Assembly: GCA_029379385.1 (NCBI GenBank)
Contig: CM055607.1
Coordinates: forward strand, 930,001-994,000
Direction of reading: 5' to 3'
Length of the DNA: 64,000 nt
DNA from: Quillaja saponaria
Taxonomy: Eukaryota > Streptophyta > Magnoliopsida > Fabales > Quillajaceae
Positions 12,766-25,413 of this stretch are shown in pieces. The notes under the pieces were generated by a model that worked only from the letters and a program-made list of their open reading frames with translations, ran no database searches and had not been told where the DNA came from. Positions within the stretch are counted from its first letter, which is position 1, and each line of letters opens with the position of its first letter. The position numbers and the translations under genes were made by a program.

Positions 12766-14023
12766 ACAGCATAAATCTCCCAAACAGCAAGTGGAGTGGA
12801 GCATCAACCTTCTCCAATCCTTTACTTCTTTCTTTCTTTTTTCTTTTTTCTTTTTCAAAGAAATAAAGAAAGTCCACAATGGACTATATAGTCATGCACG
12901 TAGGAATAATAGCAGGTCCTGCTATAGAAACACAATTAATAAGGATGGCAAATAAATAAATGTGAATTCTGCCTATTCAACTATTAGGTTAACTTGAGTT
13001 AATTTGAAAGATGCCATTATTTAATAGGGTGTTAAGGTGAAATAGTTCACGTTGAGTGATCTTCGTGTCGCAGCTTTACAAGTTTGTCAAATATGTATGG
13101 GGATGACAATTTTCACCCATCCTGAAGAGCTAGGTTTTTGGACCATTGATGGGGAACGAGCAAGTCTTGTCCTAAGTCCAAAAAATATAATATCGGTTTG
13201 GAGCAAAAATGAGATTCACTTGTATCATGTCCAGCCTTGCTCTAAGCCTCTAATTATACACTTATTTTATCATTATACATAAATATTATCCTTATACATG
13301 AAGATTTATACGAAGACATATATATATATATATATCAATTGTGAATATTAATATTTTTTTAATTAAAAATAATCTTATATTAGTTTTTATATAAATGATT
13401 TGTAGTGAGAGTGATTATGTATTGTTAATTATTGTTGTATTTAACTCTTAGTTTTATTTTGTGCGTGAATGTATAAGTTATGCTAGTTGATCAAGGTTTT
13501 TACTTAATTAATTAAGAAAAACTTTGATATTTTAATTTGGAGCAAAGCAAATTGGGTTCAAAAATTTTTTGAATCGGGAATAGGATAAAATTCCCTGCCC
13601 TAATCAAAGTTCAGGTTCGGGATGCAAAATAAATTTTGTAGAGCAAATTGGGGTTGATTTTATCCATGATCTGCTCTAGCTCCATCATGTTCCCATTCCC
13701 ATTCCTAAGTATGCTTAGCGTTGCTTAACTAATTAATGATACAATTGGTTTTAATTCGTTTAAAAATTAAGTAGGGTGTAACTTGTATAATATTAAAACA
13801 TGTAGGGGTGTATGATAGAAGTAGTAATCCTAGCTATATTACCAATTGGGTTTTTTTCTTCTGGAAAGCCCTGAATGCTTCATTTTATTGGTCCAACCAA
13901 GCCAACCATAAATTATTCTGAATGGAGAATATATAATTTATTGAAAAATAAAAACTTACGAAACGCTGCGTTTCCTAATCTTATCTTCTTCCCCAAATAT
14001 ATTCAATCATCAATATTTAGGGC

Positions 14024-14812
14024 ATGAAACGCTTCGTCAACAGCCCATCCCCTCTGTGCTTTGAGATGGCATCATCACTCATGGTTTCCCAAGCTCATCA
14101 TCTCGTTCACTCTTCAATCATTCTTCCCCCAATTTCCAAACTTAGGATTAGGGTTTTCCATTCATTTCCTCCATCTTCTTCTTTGGGTCACTGCAACCAT
14201 CTAAATCTCCGCCCTATTCCATTTTCCATTACCAAACATAGCAATCGAATTGTCGCTTCTGCTTCTTCTTCTTCTCCTGCACAATCCTTCGAAGTCCCAA
14301 TGCAGGATTCTCTCACTGGGTCGACTAAAACTCTTGCGACTATTGTGGCCTTAGCCTTATCTCTGTTAGGCGTGTTCATGAAACTGATTCAGAAATTTGC
14401 AGTTCCAATTAAGGCAATTTGCGCAACCCCTATACATGAGCAGCTTGCAGCAATTTCGAACTTACAGAGCAATTTGGTGTGCACCACAGGTCCGTTGTTC
14501 TTCGCAGCTATGCGGGACCGTCCGAGTGGGTATCTCAACACTCCACTGACAGTGGTGGCGGCGGGACTCTCCAAGTGGCTCGATATTTACAGTGGGGTTT
14601 TGATGGTTAGGGTTCTGCTCAGTTGGTTTCCCAACATTCCTTGGGATCGCCAGCCTCTGTCAGCAATTCGGGACCTTTGTGATCCTTATCTCAATCTGTT
14701 CCGAAATATTATTCCTCCTATATTTGATACTTTGGATGTAAGCCCACTTTTGGCATTCGCGGTGTTGGGTACTCTTGGTTCGATTCTTAATAGCAGCAGA
14801 GGAATGTATTGA
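14024..14812 (+). CDS. YGGT-family YlmG-like protein, chloroplast-targeted
   Basis: Single-exon gene of 262 codons. The second ATG, at 14066 (MASSLMVSQ), gives 248 aa and fits the TATA-like motif at 13996-14005 better, so the true start may be there. Residues 1 to about 85 are rich in Ser, Pro, His and Arg with few acids, like a chloroplast transit peptide. A hydrophobic segment follows (TIVALALSLLGVFMKLI, about 106-122). The YGGT domain holds LVRVLLSWFPNIPW-type sequence (here VLMVRVLLSWFPNIPW), then CDPYLNLFRNIIPP and a final hydrophobic helix DVSPLLAFAVLGTLGS. Plant YlmG1/CCB3 relatives are thylakoid or envelope membrane proteins linked to nucleoid distribution and cytochrome b6 heme attachment. 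Which subgroup this is cannot be settled here. Confidence 0.9.
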   Translation: MKRFVNSPSPLCFEMASSLMVSQAHHLVHSSIILPPISKLRIRVFHSFPPSSSLGHCNHLNLRPIPFSITKHSNRIVASASSSSPAQSFEVPMQDSLTGSTKTLATIVALALSLLGVFMKLIQKFAVPIKAICATPIHEQLAAISNLQSNLVCTTGPLFFAAMRDRPSGYLNTPLTVVAAGLSKWLDIYSGVLMVRVLLSWFPNIPWDRQPLSAIRDLCDPYLNLFRNIIPPIFDTLDVSPLLAFAVLGTLGSILNSSRGMY

Positions 14813-16557
14813 AGAACAAGAAGAAGATTGGTGGATTTTTGGCTTTTTAAAATTTGGGTAGCATTGATATCGAGTGAGGAAGTATTGAGCTTAAGCATTT
14901 CCTATTTTCTTTCTTGGTTATCAATTTATCTGTTGTGGTAGGTATTCAATATTCAGTTCACGACTGCTAGTTGTAATATTTTGGTAGTTGAAATTCGATT
15001 TTGATATATAGAATTAGACAGCTTCATACATTATATTAACTAGCATTTTCACGCACTTTGTGCAAATGACATTGTTTAAGATTTCTGTAATACCCATAAT
15101 ATGTAATTGTTTCACTGAGGATTGAGTTTGTTTGTTTTTCTTCACCAAAATGGGGAATTCTCTTAGTATAATAATATGGACATAGATGATACCATTTTAC
15201 CATGAATTAATTAGTTTTGGAAGTAATCGTGTCTTCATTTGTTAGTAGCTAGTCATCACTTGTTGCACAAAACACATATCTCAATTCCTTAGTGAAAAGG
15301 AATTGGACGATATGATTCTTTCAAGGTATTTTTTTTTTTTTTTTTTTTCCTAATTGTTGGCTTATGAGGACTGTCCAAACCACATCGACAGCAACCATAA
15401 TTTGTTTTCCCCCTTTTCTCTGTTGAGTTTCTTTATTTCTAGATGTGTGACTAGATGGGTTAAAAGTTCTTTCTCTAATGTAATGTTATTAGCCTAGCAT
15501 TTTGCAGTATCTGGTTTTTGGTTAGTAAGCTCAATTGAAAATAAAAATAAAAATAATGTATTTCTCATGCCTTATACTTCAAACCTTTAATTTCCTTATA
15601 AAGATTTTAAATTCAATCAGTACAATCAATCCTTAATATATTTGCAGGCTACTCATAAGTTGCTGCTTGAGTGCCAAACTTAGAGATTAAAAGGCCATGA
15701 AGAAGTCCAGAAGAGAACTAAATGTAGAATTACAAAAGAATAATAAAGTTTTAGTTTAATAGATATGTGGGTCAGAAATTCCTGAGTTATTGGAATTTGG
15801 AACCATATCTTATTCAATGAAAAACATGTGTAATGTTTCCGCATCATAGACTAATGGCTTAATTAAGTGAACACTTTTTTTTTTTTTTATCTCTTTTGAT
15901 TTACTTGTTCTGTTTTTGTTTGCTTTTCGTTCAGTTGTCTCAGGGAGTAAGATAAACGTTATTCCATTATCATGCATGTTTCATATGTGCTGTGACTGCT
16001 GTCTGTATGAATTTATGACCATAAATTTTCTTATTAACATTTACATGGGGCTTGTTCTTGACGTCCACTTTCCCCACCTCCTCTCCAAATAAAGAGCAGG
16101 AGCCTACAAGTATAACTACAAATGACCTATGTTATCTATTATGCTGATCAGGATTTCTTGCTGCACATGTCTTCGTTTCTTTTGATTGAATGGATATCCT
16201 GCTATTGTTTCTGTGGCTGGTTCATTTAGCACTGCTTGAAGCTTTTGTTCCCGTTGCTAGTTATTAGCATTAGTTAATCAGGCAATCCATGTGGATTCCC
16301 TGATACACCATCTTTTGTTGAGAATTCAAACTAGTGGAGCATTGAGTTCTGGTAATAAAAGCCTTAGAATTATCTTAAATATTCTTTTCATGTATATGAC
16401 ATGATTGCAAAGTTGTATAGGTTAGATTTCTGTAATTAAGTTTTGACCTGAATTTTTAACTGCCCTTGAATATGGATCTTTGCTCGACATTCACAGCTGC
16501 AAATTGTGCCTTTTTGATTGGGTGTTACGACCCCCATTGTCTCAATTCTCCTCTGTG

Positions 16558-16722
16558 TAGTTTTCCAGGGCCTCCCTTGTTGTAGTTTGCTGGCTGTTTT
16601 CTTGCTATGTTATGTTTGTTTTCTCCCTTTTATCTGTTCTCCGATGTGATGGTTTTGCTGGGCCTACCTTGCTTGTAGTTTGTCGGCTGTTTACTTGCCT
16701 CGTTCTGTTTCTTTACTTTTTT
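16558..16722. repeat. Imperfect ~75-bp duplication
   Basis: Two adjacent diverged copies: 16558-16632 (with gggcctcccttgttgtagtt) and about 16650-16722 (with gggcctaccttgcttgtagt). Both continue with a ggctgtttnctttgc-like run and a pyrimidine-rich tail. Non-coding. Confidence 0.6.
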
Positions 16723-18005
16723 CACGCTTATTCTCTTCCATATTGTTGGCCCAATAAAAAGAGGGAGCTATAGCTAAACTTCTTTTTCTCTTTTTTGATC
16801 CACTAGGCCTTATTGCTATTGTGTCTTTAGTTTTTTCTTTCCATGATCCATTCAAGTTGACAAAAAACATCATCAAAATTCTCCCGGCCCTTGCTTTAAA
16901 TAGATGCTTGTTTTCACTTTTCATGAATGAATTCAGAGAGATCATTAGATGCAGTATCCATCTGTAATTAGACTCTCTGAATGCAACATACCAGTGGTAA
17001 CTTTGTGTTTTTACTGTTAGCTACAAGTTAATGGCTCTTATGCAAACTTCTTTTCTTATCAATCATTTTGTAACAATTTTTTCTTAATTCACTTTCAGTG
17101 ACTAATCCATTTGTCTCCGGTAACATTTGTTTAATACTTAAAACTCTTGCTTGCCACATGACTGGATGATAATGAACATGTAAAGAGCAGATATTTAACA
17201 GTCTCAGGTTCATGCTTGCAAGAAATGCATTCATAATTTCAGCAAAGAAGGAAATGGATGAATCTTATTATTAGGTTTGCATTTGAAGTCAACATAGTCC
17301 TAATTAATTACCCAAAGTAAAAGTAATGTTGTCTTTGTTAATATATTTTGGTGAAGATAACGTTAAACATGTGATGATTACATTGATTAAATTTATAATT
17401 TAAGTAGAAGATTATGTATTTGCTTCAGCCTCTAATTATCCTCTCTGTTGGGGGGTTAAGTCAGTTCACGGCTGAAAAGATATCCTTAAACATAATTATG
17501 TTAGAGTTGACAAGGTTTGGACTAATGGCTTGTCATTTGTCAAATATGTCTTAACCTGTAAACATCTAGTAATGTTAGATTAGAAACTAAGATTCTCTCG
17601 TACGTGTGCAAATAATCAAAATAGTGAAGATATTGTACATTCATTGGAGACTAATTTTATTCAATTCAGTCAATCACATAAAAATAGATCCTTGTTACTA
17701 TATGGAAGGAACACTTTTAATCCACTTTCGAATAATTTCTACTATCTGAACATTTGAACAAATTTTTTATTAAAGCAAAATATTGAATTATTTATATTAA
17801 TCTTGTGTTATTATGATAGGACATTTAACCTTTAATCATCACTCATGTTGAGTAAAGTTGAGTCAAATTAATTTTTTTTTTCTTTTTACTCTAAACCTTG
17901 TTTTAGCTTATCAAATTATTATTATTTTCACCTAAAAGGAAAACAACAAGAACATATTGTTTTGGTTTTTCAAAAGTTTCTTTAATATGATAGGTTAAAA
18001 ATTTA

Positions 18006-18745
18006 GAGTTAACTATCATTTGACACCTTAACTTACTCACTTTTTTTATATTGTTTGAGGCACTCACCTTTCTTTTTTATATCATTTGAGGTATTTTACC
18101 AAAATCCAATGAGTATAATCACCATGTCAATTTTTTACACATCATAATTTTTTTTTCTTTTTTCTATATATATTTTTTGTTTTTCAGTATTTTCCTAATT
18201 ATTTTTCAAAATTTGTTATTGATGAGCATCAAATTGTATCATTTTATTTTTTCTTTATTTTTTCCATAACTTAATTATTTTATAAAAAATTTAAAATACA
18301 TATCAAATAATATCAATGAAACACTTTTTTTTTTTTCTTTTTCTTAAATTTTTTATTTTTCTTATGTCATTCACCATGAAACAAAATTTTATCAATATAT
18401 AAAATAAAAAAAATTAAATTTTCACAACATTCATAAATTTTGTCTCATAATAGGTAATAATAAAAATAAATGTAAATGAAAGACAAACAAAAAAGAAAAT
18501 ATCATATAGTTAATACTTTTTAATATTTATTTTAGTTATTTAATAAGTGAAATAATCAGATAAATGCAGAAAAACTAAAAGAAAAAACTAGATTAAGAAA
18601 AAAAACAATAATGACATGTAAATAAATTATCCTATCACAATTTTTCGACGGTTTTTAATTAAGTATCTCAAAAGATATAAAAAAAAATTAAAAATCTCAA
18701 ATATATAAAAAAGAGTGAGTGCCTATGTCTAAGTTCAAATCCTCG
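18006..18745. mobile_element. Fold-back (MITE-like) element with long inverted arms
   Basis: The left arm (about 18006-18110) has the blocks cttactcac, atattgtttgaggcactcac and atatcatttgaggta. The right arm (about 18640-18745) carries their complements in reverse order: tatctcaaaagatataaaa, atctcaaatatataaaa and gagtgagtgcc. The arms are about 80-100 bp at moderate identity around a 530-bp AT-rich centre without coding capacity. This fits an old non-autonomous DNA transposon; target duplication not identified. Confidence 0.5.
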
Positions 18746-21700
18746 CACAATATTAAACTCAAAAATTTATATCACAATTTAGCTCCATAATTTAGAAATG
18801 GAAAAAAATAAAAATAAAAATATTTAGAACCTTTTTTTATTTTATAAGATGGGTACCAATGTGTTTGATCCGGAGCCCATTTTCCGACCCAGTTGACTGG
18901 TTGTTTATTAATCGGATCCAAATTGACGGGTCGGATAAACAGTGGTGAGGTCACATATGATGTATGGATGACGCTGTAAAATAAAATATTATAAAAAATA
19001 TTAAATTTGAATTAGTAAATAAAAAAAAAAAAGGTGGAAGAAATAATTACAAGGTGGGCCTGGCGTTGATTTTGGTCAGACAGCAAATAAAAAACAAGAG
19101 AGAGAAGTTGTTAGATTAGAGGTCGGTATCCATAGACAGTTTTTGCTTTATAGGAAGGGAGACAAAGGACTGGTTGTGGGCCATAGTATGGGCCCCACCC
19201 ACTAGTATTCAGAATAGTCAAAAAAACTTTTGTCTTTCCTTTTCTCACAAGAAAAGCCCAAAAGATAAAAATAGTTCTGTTTGTATCGAATTACTACGGT
19301 CCACAAACCGCCTCTCTGACCTCCTTAACCACTTTTCTCGCTCCCTCTCTTATTTTTTCTTTTAACTTTATGAAAAAACTTTTTTCTTTTCACCAAATCA
19401 CACTTTGAGTCCATACGTTTTTACTATTTTATCAACTGAGTCATTAGTGTTTTAAAATTCTTCTTTTTAATTTTTAATTTTTTAATTAGCTCCAATGATT
19501 TTCATTGTATGTTACTTTCATATTTTTCATAATCTTATCCAATTTTTCGATTGGGTCAATTACTTACCTCTAACCTCATTCAATACAAGCAATGGTGGAA
19601 CTGCAGGGCGACCTGTAGGCTGTAGGGGCCGTGACCTCTACAGCATTATAGAAAATTTGATTTTTGGCCCTTACAATATTTTTGATAAATTATATTTCTC
19701 CTTTAAAAGTTGAACTTTTGTCATATTAATCCTTATGGAATTTGATATTTTTTATTCTATAATAATTAGAATACATATTCAATACCTACTTATTTTTACA
19801 AATTAGAATGAGTTACTTATCATTTTTTATTTCTTCAATTTTATGTTTTTTTTTTAATAATCTATATATTCTTGTTTTCAATAATCAAGCTTAATATCTC
19901 TAATTAAATTGTATTCATTCTTAATTAATATCCAAGCTAAACTCAAGTGACTATTCATTTGTTAAAACTTGATATTCTATTTTCTTTTAGTAGAAATACT
20001 TGATTTATTTTAAATTATCATCAATAAATACTATTCACAGTATTTTATTTTATTATAATTTATTAATCTATGATTGCTAACGATATGTTTACTAACTTCA
20101 TTTGACCTTTTCTCTTTAAAGTACGTTCTTTTCTACACAAGTAAGACTAGAAGAAAAGCTAGTGAGAAATTAGCGTCCTAGGAAAATTTAATATCCTTTT
20201 AAAAGAAAAACTATAGTCTTGCAGGTGCCATTAAAATAATAGAAAGTGGGGATTATTTTCCACTTGATATATAAAGGACAAAATAAATGGAGATTATACT
20301 ATAACAAAATAAAATGCATGATTTAAAGATATTGGGAATTGTATTTGATATAGATACATGGTGAAAATGAAAGATAAATCAAAATATTTATTTCTTTCCG
20401 AAAACGATTGAAGGATTTGTATTTAACCTACTCAGATATTGCCTTTTCTTGTCTGCCAGCATTATTTACTTTCCTCTAATTTTATACTTAAAAAAAAAAT
20501 TAAAATTAAAATGTTTATAAATTAAGAGTTAAGATTTGATCAAACTGTGTAAACAGTTTTACATTGTCACGAAACAAATAATTGACATGTGTCACATCTT
20601 ATTAAAAAATTGAAGAAAGGATAAAAAAATATATATATATATATAAAATAGAAATTTAATACTTATTTTTTCCCTTTTTATGGACGCAAAAAATTAATCA
20701 CCCCCCTCCATGGATTAGGGTTTAGTTGCACCTTATCTAAAAAAAATATGAAGTTTCTAAGGCAAAAATTAGACAATTGTGTTTTGCTACACATAAAAAG
20801 ATGCTTCTACAAATTTACAACATCTCAAAGAAGACATAGAAAGGAATAAAACTTATGCAATTATGCAGAATCTGATTGGAATTGGAATGAGATCCAAAAG
20901 GGAAAGTGAGAGTTGAGGAAAGGTAAGCATTATGATTGATTGGCATGATATAACAAAACAAAAACATTAGAACAATTAAAACAATGTTTGGATAAGCTTG
21001 ATTAATTGGGTGCGTGCACGCAAAGCCAACTTTATTATATTTTTAGGTGTGTTGTGAGCATATTATGTTAATTTTTAATTAATTATTTTTCGGTCAGGAT
21101 TTAACCTTACCTTCCTTTCCCAAGACTGAAAGCTGCCTAAACTGGATCAATGTGAATGTCTGAGGTTGAAGTTAAAAATATGTCATTCACGGCTGAACTA
21201 AGAAACTTCTCCTAAGGAGATTCGAATCTAAGAAATCAATGAAGAGAGCAAATCTTTTTATCACCATGTAATTTTTTTAGGTAAACTCAACTTTAGTTTT
21301 CATGATGATAAAATATTAATTTTTTTTCACCTGTAATTATTAATTAATTAAGATCTCGAATTTAAATAACTCAATCTATTTACTAAAAATCATTTTTGTT
21401 AATTTCTCCTAAATCATTAATGTTATTGCCCAATTCGAATTATCATAATTTTCCTAAATAAAGGCTTTATACTAATCAAGTATTTCTTAAATAAAGTTCA
21501 TCTTAATCCAGTTTTTTTTTTCAACGATTATGACAACTCTTCTTGTATTTAATTTAATATCCATCTTAATCCAATTTTTGAAACACTTACTTACAACGTA
21601 GAAAAGTGAAAGAGAAAGTCAATTTTAAAAGAACACAACCACAATCACATAATTGTCTTATTCATATATATGATCTATACTTAATGATAAAATGCTTTTA

Positions 21701-22741
21701 CTTAATTTTTTTTTATTAATTAGCAATAAACACACAACTGTCAATTTAATGATAGTGACAGTCACAAAAATAATCTAAGGAAAGTTATTTGATTTAACTA
21801 TACGCAACCGCATTATATAATTCAAACTATTTTCGTAATTAAGATGGTAATTAATTTTAATGTTTAACCTTTAAATTGTTTACCCATGCATGCACGACAC
21901 TTTCTGCTTCTATTTTTGTGGCTACCTAGCTATATATAGATCATAGCCAGAAAACTCCATGAATTTCTGCTAAGAATTATGCTCCACACAAAACATAGAA
22001 GAAAGTTGAAGTTACCTAATGGAATTTCATGTAGGATAGCACAATAAAAATAAAGTAAATGCATCAAACTCTTTATACTACCATGTGCTTTGTCTTTAAT
22101 TTAAACATACCCACTCTCCTAGTTACATACATTTCAATTTTTCCTCTCTTTTTCAGTTTTGGGTTCTCCTTTAAATCATGAAAATTTGAAAGCTTTAGCT
22201 AGATCATTGTTTCATTGTTTCATGGATTCAGGGTTATGGTTATAAAGCTGGCTAGTTATTTTAGTTCTAAAATAAGCCATCTTGGGATCATTTTGATACA
22301 TTGAAAAGAATTAATTAGGTATTATTTAAATTTTCAAAGCATGTGTGATATCGATGAGGATTGAGGAATCCAATGATCAAAGCATGAACAAAGTGAAACA
22401 AGAAAGGCACACTCTTTTATGGGTTAATACGACATGCCAAATTTCAAAGTTGTCATTTCCATACATCCAAACAACCTCTTATTAGTTTTTTAGTGATTCA
22501 GCACGTTTAATAATGCTTAATTTGGATTATATGTTTATAATTATTAATTAATCGGAAAACATGATGCTGATTCAATCTTATGTCGGTACCATTAATTATA
22601 TTTCCCTGATCTTATGAAGGAAAATGATGAAATAAAGATATTAGGGGTTAATCGTGCTTAATGATAATTTAAGAATATATTGTATAATTAATAAATAAAA
22701 AATGGTTGTAGAATTTATATAAAAGAGGATTTATATTATGG

Positions 22742-22915
22742 GTTTTTTAACCGCCTCCTATGAAACTTGTTAAGATGGTATAAATAGAAAGATTGTAGTA
22801 TTTATTGTAGAGATTAATTATAATTTTAGTGATATTTAATTCTTAAATTATTATATTTAAAAAAAATTATCTAAAAATCATATTTATTACATTTTAGCAA
22901 ATATCATTAGAGTAC
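22742..22915. mobile_element. Miniature element, family A copy 1
   Basis: Contains cttgttaagatggtataaat and tagtatttattgtag, matching the copies at 29079-29250, 29254-29428 and 48447-48645 (the last in inverse orientation). About 175 bp, AT-rich, non-coding. Confidence 0.5.
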
Positions 22916-23396
22916 CTATTAATTAGACAAACCCCTCAATGACCTCTTTATAGGCTTAATTTCTCAAACAAACAAAAAATAGTATTTTTTATATTTCTTT
23001 CATTAATTTGCTAAGCTTCATATTTTTATTTTATTGTAATTATAAAAAATACTTTTGAACAAATACTTGAATTAATTTGGAAAACCGTGTTTGTAATTGA
23101 ATTATGAATCAAAATTATAATGTATGTTGATTTTTTATTTGATCCTGATTAGTTCATGATGTTCACTTAATGGTACCGATAATTATTTATTATGAGATTG
23201 CTTAGGCCTTACGTTATTTTGTTTGTTAGTTTTTCCATTCATTTAAAACGAGATACAAATTAAATATAATTCCATGAAAAAGAAAATAAGAGAAAAGATA
23301 AGTTATCAAGGTTTTCATGCCATTGAATTTTCATATATAATAATTAATTAAAAGCTTGAGAATATATATGAGGATACAACAAATATCAAAATGAAT

Positions 23397-23397
<1 letters not shown>

Positions 23398-23447
<50 letters not shown>
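23398..23447. repeat. (AG)n microsatellite
   Basis: About 25 AG units, nearly pure. On the minus strand it translates as an Ser-Leu run, which explains the open frames there. Confidence 0.95.
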
Positions 23448-25413
23448 GGAGAATATATGAGAAGAAGGTGAAGACAATAGGGAGCTGTTGATTTCCTTGT
23501 GTTTGTTTCTCGGGAAGACATAAAGGAAAGGCAAAGAAAATAAAACTAGGAAGAAAATGGTGGGGGGGACTGAATAAAAAGGTGGATGTGCTGGAAAAGA
23601 CACAGCGCCCCCGACAAAGATTTTGGCAGCTTGGACAAAGCCTTGCCATACCTCCCCCCAAAATATAATCAATTAATCTAAAATATTCGAATTAATTAAA
23701 TTCTAGCTCGAGATTTTAAGGGTTTGTTTGTTTGTTAGTAACATTAAAATGCGGATTAAGGAATGTTTGTCTGTCGAATAATTCTATGCATTGTTTTATG
23801 TATGTTAATTAATTATTACTTTAATTTGTTTGGTGTGACTAATTAAGAATGTTCACCCAAGTTTACAAAATTTATGTTCTCTATGTGTAAAAAAAGACCC
23901 AAACTTTTGATACAGCCAGACTTTACCCAAAAGAAAACAATACCCATAACTCCTAACATTGGAATGGAAGTCGTGAATTTCATTAACGTAAATGCAAAAT
24001 TATGATTACCTTTGATTATTTATTGTAATTTTATGAGCAAATAATTTAGTTAAGACCAATCAATTGCTAATATAAATCGTAAAAAACACTTATTTAAGTT
24101 TATAAAAATTTAATCTATCAGAAATTGATTCTCTAAGTGTAACTTTTAAATTTATCTTTTTCCTTTTCATATAATTTGTATGTATAACACTATTGCCCAC
24201 TAGCTCAATCTTTTTGAAAAGGAGAAAAAAACTAAGGAGGACATCAAAATAAGAGAAAAATGGTGCCCTAAATTAAAATATATATACACAGCAAGTGGAA
24301 AGATAGTTGATCTTGGAAATTGTTAAACATTCTCTTGGAGAATTGAATTATCCTAATTAATTATATATAGCTAGGTAGAGCACTAGAGTTAGGGATGTAT
24401 ATGTATCCAAGCCCTAGATTTTGACCTCTTGAAAAGTGTGGCGTGTTAGTCCTCCTCCATCCCCCTCTATCTTCAAGCTCACCAATCGCCAAAGTCACTC
24501 ATTTTATTCTATTTTTGGATTTTCTTATAAGTCAAGCTATTTTCTAAATTTAAACATAATTAAGCAGATAGACAAATAAAAACCACTAATTAATATTTGT
24601 AATATATATATATATACTTAAGTAGGCGAATGTCTTTGTCGTATAATTATTAATTCAACTGATAAGAATATTAAATTTAATATTAATGATGTAAGAATAA
24701 ATCTCTTATTCTTCCAATCTCTCCATTAATGATATTTAAAGGGTCTCTCATATTTATCTCAAGAAACTGTGTACTCTACGAGCTGTATTCAATCATTCAA
24801 TGACAACAAAAACATGGTATGAATAATTAGTCAACATGGATAGGATAATAAATCATATTGGTTCTAAATATTTTTACATCGTCCATCTGCAATTTATTAA
24901 CCAGTGGATAAAACTTCATTAGGTATGTTAGCCTTAGAGCATAACACGTGGCTCAATAAGATACAGAAATCATACACCCAAGGGTCCCTTTGGCAAGATA
25001 TAATGAACATAATATATATTTTGAGTTTTCTTAATTGAGGGAATTGCTAGCACCTTTTCTGTTCCACTTTAAGATAAAGCTAAAGAAAAGGAAAAAAAGA
25101 AAAAAAGCAAAGGCAGAAAAAAGAATTTATTTAAAAAAAAATTGTAATAGGAAGAAAGAAAAAGTATCAATGTAATAAAGAAAGAAAAGAAAAAGGAGAG
25201 CAAACAAAGACAAAAGGCTCTCAAAACTCTCCATGATTATTCAAATTCTCTAAAAAAAAAATACAGGACCCCATCAGTTAGTGTTTCCTTTCCCCTACTT
25301 AATCAAAGAGTAGGAAGACCTCTCAAAGTTTCTTTCTTACAAAAGACTCTGTTTGCGAACATCAAGAAAGAAGAAAAAGAAAGTGAAATTGGACAAGCTT
25401 GAAGGAGAAGATA

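Larger units (their letters stand above)
10665..14023. other. Intergenic region between Aux/IAA and YlmG-like gene
   Basis: No supportable gene. Contents: AT-rich sequence, a possible inverted-end element (11853-12530), a telomere-like G-rich tract (12727-12765), and two stretches that look like transposon debris but have no clear ends (about 13040-13220 and 13545-13720). The last 100 bp before 14024 carry a TATA-like aaatatattc at 13996-14005. Confidence 0.4.
14813..25413. other. 10.6-kb gene-free region
   Basis: No open frame here shows family similarity or splice-supported structure. About 14813-15050 is the probable 3' UTR of the YlmG-like gene. Recognisable contents are a ~75-bp imperfect duplication (16558-16722), a fold-back element (18006-18745), a (GA)n microsatellite (23398-23447), a miniature element (22742-22915) and long AT-rich stretches. 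A block at about 19590-19700 looks like transposon debris without clear ends. The last 0.3 kb should hold the bHLH promoter and 5' UTR. Confidence 0.5.

Noticed and set aside
13052..13282. 76-aa plus-strand open frame
   Set aside because: The surrounding sequence looks like transposon debris; codons show no family pattern and no splice context.
16276..16306. Short hairpin tcaggcaatcc / ggattccctga as a possible miRNA precursor
   Set aside because: Arms are only 11 bp with a mismatch, too short for a plant miRNA stem, and match no miRNA I recognise.
18700..18745. tRNA-like T-arm motif (gttcaaatcctcgc)
   Set aside because: No D-arm, anticodon arm or acceptor stem can be paired around it; it lies in the fold-back element.
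23560..23660. GC-rich island as possible miRNA or coding exon
   Set aside because: Compared by memory with common plant miRNAs without a match; pairing within it is weak and no frame shows family similarity.
23331..23672. 113-aa minus-strand open frame with a Ser-Leu run
   Set aside because: The run is the translation of the (AG)n microsatellite. No family motif, no splice support.
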